This document shows, in pieces, positions 6,519 to 13,016 of a DNA stretch of 13,016 nucleotides. The notes beneath the pieces are model-generated. The model did no database searches. It was not told the origin of the DNA and worked only from the letters and a program-made list of their open reading frames with translations. The stretch's first letter is position 1; every line of letters starts with the position of its first letter. The DNA is from Pseudomonadota bacterium (GTDB lineage Bacteria; Pseudomonadota; Gammaproteobacteria; Steroidobacterales; Woeseiaceae): assembly GCA_022567775.1 (NCBI GenBank), contig JADFGH010000014.1, forward strand, positions 1-13,016, given 5' to 3'. The position numbers and the translations under genes are program-made.

Positions 6519-6544
6519 CTTGAAAACACTTTTAATGACCTTAT
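6519..6544 (+). promoter_or_regulatory. Sigma-32 (heat shock) type promoter of hsp20
   Basis: CTTGAAA (6519-6525) matches the RpoH -35 consensus. After 13 nt comes CCTTAT followed by CT, close to the -10 CCCCATnT. The predicted start is near 6551, giving a 5' UTR of about 76 nt. Small heat-shock protein genes are standard RpoH targets, which supports the call. Confidence 0.6.
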
Positions 6545-6575
6545 CTATGCCCGTAATCAAGCTTTTCCGGGCGTC

Positions 6576-6626
6576 TTTTCAGACTCGGATGAAGCAGTAG
6601 ATTTACCTTAAATTTAGGAGTGAAAA
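6576..6626 (+). promoter_or_regulatory. hsp20 5' UTR with Shine-Dalgarno region that can be sequestered (possible RNA thermometer)
   Basis: The ribosome binding site AGGAG (6616-6620) is 6 nt before ATG. UUUUCA (6576-6581) is complementary to UGAAAA (6621-6626), and CUC (6584-6586) to GAG (6618-6620), with a 2-nt bulge between. Together they would form a weak, mostly A-U stem covering half of the Shine-Dalgarno sequence up to the start codon. A competing small stem, CCU (6606-6608) with AGG (6616-6618), could also hide it. Many small heat-shock genes are controlled by such thermolabile hairpins (ROSE or FourU types), but this does not match either type exactly. Confidence 0.35.
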
Positions 6627-7076
6627 ATGAACATAACGAGATTTGAACCCTGGAGCCTGATCAATCTTCTGCATCAGGATCTCGACCAGATTGCCGGCCG
6701 CCGATTTGGCCTGGCGGGCAGTGACCATAACGGCAGCAGCGTTGCCGACTGGATACCGGCGGTCGATATCGTCGAGGAGAAGGACCGCTATGTGTTGCGC
6801 GCCGACGTGCCGGGTGTGAAACCTGAGGACATCGACGTCAATATGGAAAATGGCATCCTGACCGTGTCCGGTGAACGGCACCAGGAATCCACGGAGGAAG
6901 CGCAGGGAATGCGCCGTGTAGAACGGGTCAGCGGCAAATTCTATCGGCGTTTCACTTTGCCGGATACAGCCGACGCCGAGGAAATTTCGGCCAAGAGCGC
7001 CAATGGCATTCTCGAGGTCATCATTCCGAAGCAGCCGCAAATTCTGGCACGGAAAATTACCGTAAAAGCTGCCTGA
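6627..7076 (+). CDS. Small heat-shock protein, Hsp20 / alpha-crystallin family
   Basis: The 149-residue protein is an ATP-independent holdase that binds unfolding proteins in the cytoplasm and hands them to DnaK/ClpB. The alpha-crystallin domain spans about residues 41-134. It contains ADVPGVKPEDIDV (59-71), NGILTVSGER (75-84), GKFYRRFTLP (103-112) and the signature NGILEVIIPK (126-135). The short C-terminal extension has an IxV motif (ITV, 144-146) of the kind that links dimers into oligomers. The N-terminal arm is short (about 40 residues). The start is ATG with a good AGGAG 6 nt upstream. It is divergent from nrdJab and followed by a strong hairpin. It resembles the class often annotated as Hsp20/IbpA-like, but I would not assign it to ibpA specifically. 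Confidence 0.95.
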   Translation: MNITRFEPWSLINLLHQDLDQIAGRRFGLAGSDHNGSSVADWIPAVDIVEEKDRYVLRADVPGVKPEDIDVNMENGILTVSGERHQESTEEAQGMRRVERVSGKFYRRFTLPDTADAEEISAKSANGILEVIIPKQPQILARKITVKAA

Positions 7077-7100
7077 TAAACACTGCGACGATTTGCAGGC

Positions 7101-7127
7101 GCCCGGCATCTTTCGAAGATGCCGGGC
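7101..7127 (+). terminator. Strong hairpin downstream of hsp20 (probable terminator or 3' stabiliser)
   Basis: GCCCGGCATCTT (7101-7112) and AAGATGCCGGGC (7116-7127) form a perfect 12-bp stem with a TCG loop, 24 bp after the hsp20 stop. No T-run follows (only GTTTGC further on), so as an intrinsic terminator it is imperfect. It may work with Rho or protect the hsp20 mRNA 3' end. Confidence 0.6.
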
Positions 7128-7147
7128 ACGGGCGTTTGCGGCGCGAA

Positions 7148-7176
7148 GGAACTTTTAATGATCTTTCCATGTCCTC
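7148..7176 (+). promoter_or_regulatory. Sigma-E (RpoE/AlgU) type promoter of degQ-slt
   Basis: GGAACTT (7148-7154) is an exact match to the extracytoplasmic sigma-E -35 element. After 16 nt comes GTCCTC (7171-7176), which keeps the GTC of the -10 consensus GTCtaA. DegP/MucD-type protease genes are classic sigma-E targets. The predicted start is near 7184, about 90 nt before the degQ ATG. ACTTTTAATGA within it is repeated in the hsp20 promoter. Confidence 0.6.
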
Positions 7177-7274
7177 TGCCAAACAAGCTATGATTTGGGA
7201 ATTCGTTCACCGGCCATTCAGCGCTGCCGGTGCACAATGACGCACCAGACTTTGTCGATGAGGTTAATCGGACC

Positions 7275-8618
7275 ATGAGCAAAACGTATCGCCTGATCCG
7301 GGCATCCCTGCTTATGTTTGTCGCTGCGACAAGCACTGCTGCGCTGCCCGACAGTGTCAATGGCCGGCCGCTGCCCAGCCTTGCGCCCCTCGTCAAGCAG
7401 GTAGCACCAGCGGTCGTCAATATCCGGGTCAGTCAGACTGTGCGATCACAGTCACCCTATGGCGACGAGATGTTCAGGCGCTTCTTCGGACTGCCCAATT
7501 TCGAAGGTGGATCGAGAGAAATTGCGAGTGCTGGCTCGGGCGTCATCGTGGACGCTGCCAATGGATATATTCTGACCAATCATCATGTCGTTGACGGCGC
7601 TGACAAGATTCAGATCTCGCTGTTCAACGATGACACCCTGGATGCGGAAGTCATCGGCTCGGACGCCGCGACAGACATCGCGGTTCTCAAGGTCGATCCC
7701 GGGAATCTCGTTGAATTGCCGATTGGTGATTCAGACCTGGTAGAGGTCGGCGATTTTGTAATCGCTATCGGCAACCCCTTCGGGCTCGGCCACACCGTTA
7801 CCTCGGGCATTGTCAGTGCGCTGGGCCGCACTGGTATCAACCGCAACGGCTACGAGGATTTTATTCAGACGGATGCATCCATCAATCCGGGCAACTCCGG
7901 TGGTGCGCTCGTCAACATGAGAGGCGAACTTGTCGGCATCAATTCGGCAATCGTGAGCCGTACTGGAGGCAATGTCGGGATCGGCTTTGCCGTGCCATCG
8001 GCCATCGCACAATCGATCATGCGCCAGATACTTGATTTCGGTGAAGTGCGCCGCGGACTTCTTGGCGTTTCGATTCAGACGATCGACAAGGAAAGCGCGA
8101 AGGCGCTTGGCGCGGAAGTCGATAGCGGCGCGCTGGTATCGGCAATCGAACCTGAATCAGCGGCCGAGGAAGCCGGCCTGCATGTCGATGACATTATCAT
8201 CAGGGTCAACGACAGGAAAATCGACAATAGCCGTGAACTGGCCAACGCCATCGGCCTGAAGGGATCCGGCGAAATAGTCGATATCGAATTCGTTCGTGAC
8301 GGAAAAACCCGTACGGTTAAGGCAAAGCTCGGCCGACGCACGATTACACAGAGCAGCGGCGGCGACATACACCCCGGATTAACGGGCGCCCGGTTCGCAA
8401 CATCATCAGCGAGCGCGACGGGCGGCGTTGATGTGACCGAGGTTGAACCCGGCAGCGCAGCTGCACAGCGTGGGCTGCGCTCCGGCGATGTCATCATCGC
8501 GGTCAACCGGCAGCAGGTTCAGAATCTGCAACAACTGCAGGAGATCGCGGATGCCAACAGGATCCTGTTTCTCCTGGTACAGCGCGGCGACCGCTCCCTG
8601 ATGCTTCAAATCCGCTAA
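7275..8618 (+). CDS. degQ: Periplasmic serine endoprotease of the Do/DegQ (HtrA) family
   Basis: I start this at ATG 7275 (447 aa). A GTG at 7230 would add 15 residues before the signal peptide and is less likely. MSKTYRLIRASLLMFVAATS is a Sec signal peptide start. The trypsin-like domain (about 35-250) has the full catalytic triad: His104 in TNHHVVDGA, Asp134 in ATDIAVLKV, Ser208 in INPGNSGGAL. PDZ1 spans about 260-355 (GLLGVSIQ, then SAAEEAGLHVDDII) and PDZ2 about 380-447 (GSAAAQRGLRSGDVIIAVN). The enzyme degrades or chaperones misfolded envelope proteins. The length fits DegQ better than DegP, whose LA loop is longer; in Pseudomonas the counterpart is called MucD. It is followed 5 bp later by slt, probably as one operon. 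Confidence 0.93.
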   Translation: MSKTYRLIRASLLMFVAATSTAALPDSVNGRPLPSLAPLVKQVAPAVVNIRVSQTVRSQSPYGDEMFRRFFGLPNFEGGSREIASAGSGVIVDAANGYILTNHHVVDGADKIQISLFNDDTLDAEVIGSDAATDIAVLKVDPGNLVELPIGDSDLVEVGDFVIAIGNPFGLGHTVTSGIVSALGRTGINRNGYEDFIQTDASINPGNSGGALVNMRGELVGINSAIVSRTGGNVGIGFAVPSAIAQSIMRQILDFGEVRRGLLGVSIQTIDKESAKALGAEVDSGALVSAIEPESAAEEAGLHVDDIIIRVNDRKIDNSRELANAIGLKGSGEIVDIEFVRDGKTRTVKAKLGRRTITQSSGGDIHPGLTGARFATSSASATGGVDVTEVEPGSAAAQRGLRSGDVIIAVNRQQVQNLQQLQEIADANRILFLLVQRGDRSLMLQIR

Positions 8619-8623
8619 CACGC

Positions 8624-10597
8624 ATGAATTCGGCATGGAGATTTCATGCTGTCATTGCCGGCATCTTGCTGGCCGGAGCACCATTCAGCGCTGCGTCGGC
8701 CGAGACCTACGATATTGAACAACAGCGGGCGGCGTATCAAGCGGTCCACGCGGAAGTAGAACGCGGCAACTGGCAGCCCGTGCGGCAACATGAGCAAATG
8801 CTGCGGGACTATGTCCTCTGGCCCGATCTCGAAGCAAGCTATTTCAGAGCCCGGCTGCGAATCGCCGATCATGCGCAGGTGGGGGTATTTCTCGAACAGT
8901 ACGGCACGCTGAAGCCGGCCCGGGAGCTGCGCTACCAGTTTTCCCTGCATCTTGCCGATGCCGGCCACCCGTCGGAGTACCTGGAGATATACCGGCAGTA
9001 CTACCAGGACCTCAATATCGCAAAACTGGACTGCCTCGCATTGCAGGCGGAAATCAGCGAAGGCCATCAAGACAGGATCATCAGCCGGGGGTTGCAACTT
9101 TGGCTGGTTGGCAAGAGCCAGGCTGACGAGTGCGATCCTGTTTTTACGCACCTGCGTACCACCGGCGCACTGACAGACCATCATTACGAAAAACGATTTG
9201 CGCTGGCAGTCAACGAGCGACAGTTCTCACTTGCCCGGTTCCTGTCAAGACCGTTGCGTGGCGAGTACCTCGAGCAAGCCAACGCCTGGCTCAAGGCACA
9301 AAACGAGTCCCTCGAATTCCTGCGCACGCATGTCGAGGGTGTTGATACTGGCGTCGGACACCGGCAAATGATCTATGCGATCGAACGCATCGCGTTTGGC
9401 GATCCGTTGCTCGCCTCTGAAAACTGGATCGCGCTGCGCAAGAATTATCGGTTCACAGCCGAACAACAGCATTACATCAGCCGGCACATCGCGCTGTGGG
9501 CAGCGCGACGGCAGCTGCCGGAAGCCACGGCCTTACTGTACGGCCTGCCCCGCGAAGCAGTAGACCGGGAGGTTGGCCGCTGGATGATCCGGACCAGTCT
9601 GCGCCGGCAGGACTGGGCCAGCGTGCTGCGTGCGATCGCAATGCTGCCCGAGGACGAGCAACGTGCCAAGCAATGGCAGTACTGGGAAGCAGTGGCCCTG
9701 AAATCTGCCGGCCAGGCAGAACCTGCCACTGCAAAGCTGAACGAACTGGCCACGACCCGAAGCTACTACGGCTTCCTGGCCTCCGATGCGCTGGGCAATG
9801 ACTACACATTCGCGCATAACCGTCTTGTCGTAGACGACAAGGTGGCCGCGAAGCTTGCGGAACTGCCGGCCCTGATCCGTGCGCGCGAACTGTTTCATGT
9901 GGGTCTCGAGGGCCGCGGCCGTTCCGAGTGGGATGCAATGGTCAGCATCCTGACGCCGCATGAACAGGTGCAGGCGGCAATACTTGCACACCAGTGGGGA
10001 TGGCATTCCCGTGCAATTGCAACGGCCTCCATGGTAGGCGAGTTCGATGACCTGATGATTCGGTATCCATTGCCCTGGCGCGAGGACTTCGCACAATATT
10101 CGCAGGACGCCAACATCAACGATAGCTGGGCCTACGGCATCGCGCGCAGCGAGAGCCTCTTTATGCGCGATATCCGCTCAGCTGCGGGCGCCATCGGCGT
10201 CATGCAAATCCTGCCGGAGACTGGCAGGCGCATGGCGCGCGAAATCAGGTACCCCTATTCCGGGCTTGCAACACTGACTGATTCGGCAAGCAATATTCGC
10301 CTGGGCACCATGTACCTGCGGAAGATGTTCGACCGCTTCGACGAGAACAAAGTACTCGCAACAGCCGCCTACAACGCCGGCCCGCTGAATGTTGAAGCGT
10401 GGCTGCCAGAGGCCAGCCAACTTGACGCGCGAATCTGGATCGAGAATATTCCTTACAACGAAACCAGGGCGTACGTTCGTCGCGTCCTGACTGCTGACGC
10501 GATTTTTCACTGGCGGCTTACCGGCAAAACCAGGCGACTTTCCACAGAACTGCCGGCCATCAATCCGCCGGCAGAGGCCGTGGCAGGCATCGACTAG
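8624..10597 (+). CDS. slt: Soluble lytic murein transglycosylase, Slt70 type
   Basis: This 657-residue periplasmic enzyme cleaves the MurNAc-GlcNAc bond of peptidoglycan, forming 1,6-anhydroMurNAc. Residues 1-26 are a signal peptide (hydrophobic IAGILLAGA, then ASA before ET). Residues about 28-480 form the long alpha-helical superhelix, including the linker region with WQYWEAVALKSAG and SYYGFLASDALG. The catalytic GH23 domain is about 495-630. It contains AYGIARSES with catalytic Glu510, AAGAIGVMQILPETG (520-534), AAYNAGP (581-587) and IPYNETRAYVRRV (609-621). No convincing ribosome binding site precedes ATG, and the gene starts 5 bp after degQ, so translation is likely coupled. Pairing with degQ suggests a joint role in envelope repair. 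Its stop overlaps that of the convergent gene. Confidence 0.95.
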   Translation: MNSAWRFHAVIAGILLAGAPFSAASAETYDIEQQRAAYQAVHAEVERGNWQPVRQHEQMLRDYVLWPDLEASYFRARLRIADHAQVGVFLEQYGTLKPARELRYQFSLHLADAGHPSEYLEIYRQYYQDLNIAKLDCLALQAEISEGHQDRIISRGLQLWLVGKSQADECDPVFTHLRTTGALTDHHYEKRFALAVNERQFSLARFLSRPLRGEYLEQANAWLKAQNESLEFLRTHVEGVDTGVGHRQMIYAIERIAFGDPLLASENWIALRKNYRFTAEQQHYISRHIALWAARRQLPEATALLYGLPREAVDREVGRWMIRTSLRRQDWASVLRAIAMLPEDEQRAKQWQYWEAVALKSAGQAEPATAKLNELATTRSYYGFLASDALGNDYTFAHNRLVVDDKVAAKLAELPALIRARELFHVGLEGRGRSEWDAMVSILTPHEQVQAAILAHQWGWHSRAIATASMVGEFDDLMIRYPLPWREDFAQYSQDANINDSWAYGIARSESLFMRDIRSAAGAIGVMQILPETGRRMAREIRYPYSGLATLTDSASNIRLGTMYLRKMFDRFDENKVLATAAYNAGPLNVEAWLPEASQLDARIWIENIPYNETRAYVRRVLTADAIFHWRLTGKTRRLSTELPAINPPAEAVAGID

Positions 10598-11658
10598 TCC
10601 GCCATCTGGTCCATGCGCCGCTCGCGTTCGTCCTGGTCAAGCGCCGCCAGTTTCTCTGTTTCGGCATAAAAGCAAACGAGCTTCTCGTTGCAGTCCCGAA
10701 GAATGGCCTCGAAAACCCCCTGGCGTCCTTCGTACAGGCCCAGGGATGCCAGCCGCGCATTGTTCAGCGGCGGAGCCAGCCAGTTCCAGGTGTCGGACCC
10801 GCTATCCTCAAGCAGGCGCCCGGCGGCCGCAGACAAGCCGTCCAGCAATTCCTGCTTCCTCGATCGCATCAGCGGAACGTCCAGGTCCGACCCGTACAGG
10901 TTCCTGAGATCGGTTTTGGTTGCCTCAACGAGCGTCATCAACGATTGCCGCAGCTCACGATTCTTACGAAAGACGCCAATGCTCGCCACTTCAGCTCTTC
11001 CGTCCAGCCATCTCGTCATACCAATGTCGGCAACTGCCGTGGCAAAGGACTCGTTAAATGCCGTATCGCCTTTGATGTACAGCCTCTGGTGCGCGAGCTC
11101 ATGAAATATGGTGGAAACCAGTTCCGCATCAGTCCAGCGCATCATCGTGTTGAGTACCGGGTCCGAAAATTTCCCGAGTGTCGAGTATGCCGCAACGCCG
11201 CCGACCACCACGTCGAATCCGTCAGCACGTAAACTCCGCGCTTTCTTTCGGGCTGCCTCCTCTGCGAAATAGCCTCGATAAGCGACGCAACCGGCGACGG
11301 GAAAACACCATGTTTTCGGCTCCAGCGAAAATTCGGGTGCCGCAAATACGTTCCAGACGACGTAGTCCCGTCCCAGGTCTGCGTACGATCGATAGCTCTT
11401 GTTGTCGGGCAGCAATAACTCATCGACGGCAAAGTCCCGCGCCTCCAGCACGATTGTGAGCCGTTTTTTGAGGTCATCCGGCGAGTTTTCATCCGCGATG
11501 ACCTCCGGTATCGGCTGCCGGGCGTGCATGACTTCGAACTGGCCGCGAATCGCCTGCATGTAGTAGCAGCCTTCGATCTGCGGTATCGCAAGCAGCAGGG
11601 CAGTGACAATCATGAAGCGCTGCGCGCTGTTTTTTCGCTTCCGCGCTCTCAAGGGCAA
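10594..11658 (-). CDS. Putative zinc aminopeptidase-family (HExxH) lipoprotein
   Basis: This matches the family annotated in many proteobacteria as 'aminopeptidase' or 'putative aminopeptidase' (Pfam Aminopep type). I know of no well-established substrate. I choose TTG at 11658 (354 aa) because GAGG lies 5 nt upstream and it gives a basic N-region, RARKRK, before the hydrophobic FMIVTALLLAIPQ. A longer frame to 11778 would overlap cca, and ATG at 11613 would lack the basic region. The lipobox-like IEGC gives a candidate lipidated Cys31, though Glu at -2 is unusual. The sequence CFPVAGCVAYRGYF and the metal site HELAHQ (His186, Glu187, His190) with FNESFA (Glu203) are conserved features of the family. 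The gene is divergent from cca (29 bp apart) and converges on slt. Confidence 0.75.
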   Translation of the reverse strand: MPLRARKRKNSAQRFMIVTALLLAIPQIEGCYYMQAIRGQFEVMHARQPIPEVIADENSPDDLKKRLTIVLEARDFAVDELLLPDNKSYRSYADLGRDYVVWNVFAAPEFSLEPKTWCFPVAGCVAYRGYFAEEAARKKARSLRADGFDVVVGGVAAYSTLGKFSDPVLNTMMRWTDAELVSTIFHELAHQRLYIKGDTAFNESFATAVADIGMTRWLDGRAEVASIGVFRKNRELRQSLMTLVEATKTDLRNLYGSDLDVPLMRSRKQELLDGLSAAAGRLLEDSGSDTWNWLAPPLNNARLASLGLYEGRQGVFEAILRDCNEKLVCFYAETEKLAALDQDERERRMDQMAD

Positions 11659-11675
11659 TCTGACCTCATGCAAGA

Positions 11676-11681
11676 TAGAAT
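11676..11681 (+). promoter_or_regulatory. Possible -10 element of cca (TAGAAT)
   Basis: TAGAAT ends 6 bp before the cca ATG, and no Shine-Dalgarno sequence is visible between them. If used, the transcript would begin at or within a few bases of the start codon, making cca leaderless. There is no good -35 at 17 nt, so this is weak. Confidence 0.25.
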
Positions 11682-11687
11682 CACAAC

Positions 11688-12923
11688 ATGGAAGTTTACC
11701 TCGTCGGTGGCGCGGTTCGGGACCAACAGCTTGGATTGCCTGTGAAAGAGCGGGACTGGTGCGTCGTGGGCGCCACACCGGACGATCTCAAGAGTCTCGG
11801 TTACCGGCCGGTTGGCAACGACTTCCCGGTGTTTCTGCATCCCGAGAGCAACGAAGAATATGCGCTGGCACGCACGGAAAGGAAAACCGGCACTGGTTAT
11901 CACGGCTTCACCTTTCACACCTCGCCCGATATCACCATCGAAGAGGACCTGGCTCGCAGGGACCTGACAATCAATGCAATGGCGGTGGGTCCTGACGGGA
12001 AACTGATTGACCCGTGCAACGGCCTGGCCGATATCGAGTCAAGAACATTGCGACATGTCTCTGACGCTTTTGCGGAAGATCCGGTACGCATCCTGCGCGC
12101 CGCCAGGTTTGCCGCGCGCTTCCACTCCCTGGGATTCCGCGTTGCTAGAGAAACCATGCAATTGATGAAGCGGATGGTGGTCGATGGAGAGGCCGATGAA
12201 CTGGTGCCGGAGCGCGTCTGGAAGGAAACGGAGGCGGCCCTGGCCGGGTCCGATCCGCAGGTTTTCATGGAAGTCCTGCGTGAGTGCGGTGCATTAAAGG
12301 TGGTTTTTGCGGAAATCGATGCCTTGTTCGGCATTCCGCAGCCTGAAAAATGGCACCCCGAGATCGATTGTGGCATCCACTCGCTGATGGCCCTCGAGCA
12401 GGCTGCTGCATTATCGAAAGACGCCGAGGTTCGATTTGCCGCGCTCGTTCATGACCTGGGAAAAGCGACTACAGCAAAAACGATTTTGCCCAAACATACC
12501 GGACACGAGCATCGCAGCGTCAAGCTTGTAAAGTCCTTATCGAAGCGCCTGCGGGTTCCCGCCGCTTTCCGCGAGTTGGCTTGCCTGGTCGCCGAATTCC
12601 ACACGCACCTCCATCGCGCATTCGAGCTGCGCCCGTCCACCGTGCTCAAAGTCCTGAATCGCGCAGATGCCTTCAGGCGGCCGCCACGATTCGACAAATT
12701 CCTGTTGGCCTGCGAGGCTGACGCTCGCGGCAGAACCGGTTTCGAAGACCGGCCGTACCCCCAGGCAGAGTATTTGCGGGCAGCGTGGAAAGCTGCCAGC
12801 GAAGTCGACATCAGCGATTTGACGAGCAATCAGTTAAATGGCAAAGAGATTGGCAAGGAAATTGAAAGGCGTCGGCAGCGTGCGATTGCAGCTGTCAGGA
12901 AAGATCAGGAACCACCGAAGTAG
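11688..12923 (+). CDS. cca: Multifunctional CCA-adding tRNA nucleotidyltransferase with HD domain
   Basis: The enzyme adds or repairs the 3' CCA of tRNAs without a nucleic acid template. The 411 residues align almost end to end with E. coli Cca (412). Key features are GGAVRD (7-12), the metal site ERD (Glu21, Asp23; DRD in E. coli), RRDLTINAMA (90-99) and the neck region EDPVRILRAARFAARF (130-145). WHPEID.GIH (222-231) and the HD motif HDLGK (255-259) follow; in E. coli the HD domain gives phosphatase and 2',3'-cyclic phosphodiesterase activity. The Glu in place of the first Asp is seen in other gammaproteobacterial Cca proteins as far as I recall, so it is probably active. The start matches the E. 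coli N terminus exactly. No ribosome binding site is visible. Confidence 0.96.
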   Translation: MEVYLVGGAVRDQQLGLPVKERDWCVVGATPDDLKSLGYRPVGNDFPVFLHPESNEEYALARTERKTGTGYHGFTFHTSPDITIEEDLARRDLTINAMAVGPDGKLIDPCNGLADIESRTLRHVSDAFAEDPVRILRAARFAARFHSLGFRVARETMQLMKRMVVDGEADELVPERVWKETEAALAGSDPQVFMEVLRECGALKVVFAEIDALFGIPQPEKWHPEIDCGIHSLMALEQAAALSKDAEVRFAALVHDLGKATTAKTILPKHTGHEHRSVKLVKSLSKRLRVPAAFRELACLVAEFHTHLHRAFELRPSTVLKVLNRADAFRRPPRFDKFLLACEADARGRTGFEDRPYPQAEYLRAAWKAASEVDISDLTSNQLNGKEIGKEIERRRQRAIAAVRKDQEPPK

Positions 12924-13016
12924 TACAGGTAGATCGTTAGCGCCGTCGTATTGCCAAAGTTTTCTGAATCGTCGAGGGAAAGACGAAACTCGATATCAGT
13001 GCGATCGGTCATCGGT
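12905..13016 (-). CDS. Possible C-terminal end of an unidentified protein (truncated by window edge)
   Basis: On the minus strand a frame is open from the window edge to TGA at 12907-12905, giving 36 codons. It ends DIEFRLSLDDSENFGN, then TTALTIYLYYFGGS. The alternation of polar and hydrophobic residues near the end resembles a beta-strand of an outer membrane or periplasmic protein, but that is only an impression. It would overlap the last 19 bp of cca in opposite orientation. It could also be a chance frame in a short downstream region. I do not recognise a family. Confidence 0.4.
   Translation of the reverse strand, partial: PMTDRTDIEFRLSLDDSENFGNTTALTIYLYYFGGS

Noticed and set aside
7230..7274. 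GTG start for degQ
   Set aside because: It would place 15 acidic and polar residues before the signal peptide. ATG at 7275 gives a normal Sec signal sequence.
8615..9184. A 189-codon minus-strand frame opposite slt, and similar frames opposite slt at 9477-10096
   Set aside because: They are shadows of the slt coding frame without family features.
11659..11778. Longer N terminus of the aminopeptidase-like gene
   Set aside because: It would overlap the first 90 bases of cca on the opposite strand and push the signal peptide to the interior.

Overview
The window looks like chromosomal core sequence from a gammaproteobacterium. The support is a TolC end with the E. coli-type C-terminal signature, waaA and hldE for LPS inner core, a multidomain cca with an HD domain very close to E. 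coli Cca, a DegQ-type protease, a Slt70-type lytic transglycosylase, and a class II ribonucleotide reductase split into NrdJa and NrdJb as in Pseudomonas. A cluster of REP-type palindromes of the family common in Pseudomonas and other gammaproteobacteria is also present. I cannot name the genus. I saw no IS element, phage gene, tRNA, rRNA or CRISPR array.

Layout. 2-238 (+) is the 3' end of tolC. 306-3047 (-) is a two-gene hldE-waaA unit for ADP-heptose and Kdo steps of LPS core assembly. 3121-3234 is a REP cluster lying between the 3' end of nrdJb and the 5' end of hldE. 3237-6122 (-) is nrdJa-nrdJb, an adenosylcobalamin-dependent ribonucleotide reductase whose catalytic body and Cys-rich tail are separate genes 12 bp apart. 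6123-6626 is a long divergent control region: on the nrdJ side a TTGACA promoter and a ~165 nt leader with several hairpins; in the middle a near-perfect NrdR box; on the hsp20 side a sigma-32-like promoter and a 5' UTR that can pair with its own Shine-Dalgarno region. 6627-7076 (+) is hsp20. 7148-10597 (+) is a probable envelope-stress operon, degQ-slt, behind a sigma-E-like promoter. 10594-11658 (-) is a lipoprotein-like HExxH aminopeptidase-family gene that converges on slt, with the two stop codons sharing one CTAG. 11688-12923 (+) is cca. At the right edge a minus-strand frame enters the window and overlaps the end of cca; it may be the C terminus of an unidentified protein.

How the genes fit together. 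Most are housekeeping genes for the envelope (tolC, hldE, waaA, degQ, slt), dNTP supply (nrdJab), proteostasis (hsp20, degQ) and tRNA maturation (cca). Nothing in the coding regions looks like a new system. The least ordinary part is 6123-6626, where an NrdR box, a highly structured nrdJ leader and heat-shock signals for hsp20 share one intergenic region. The NrdR box overlaps the -10 of a plausible promoter that faces hsp20 rather than nrdJ. All regulatory calls are from reading motifs by eye and are untested.
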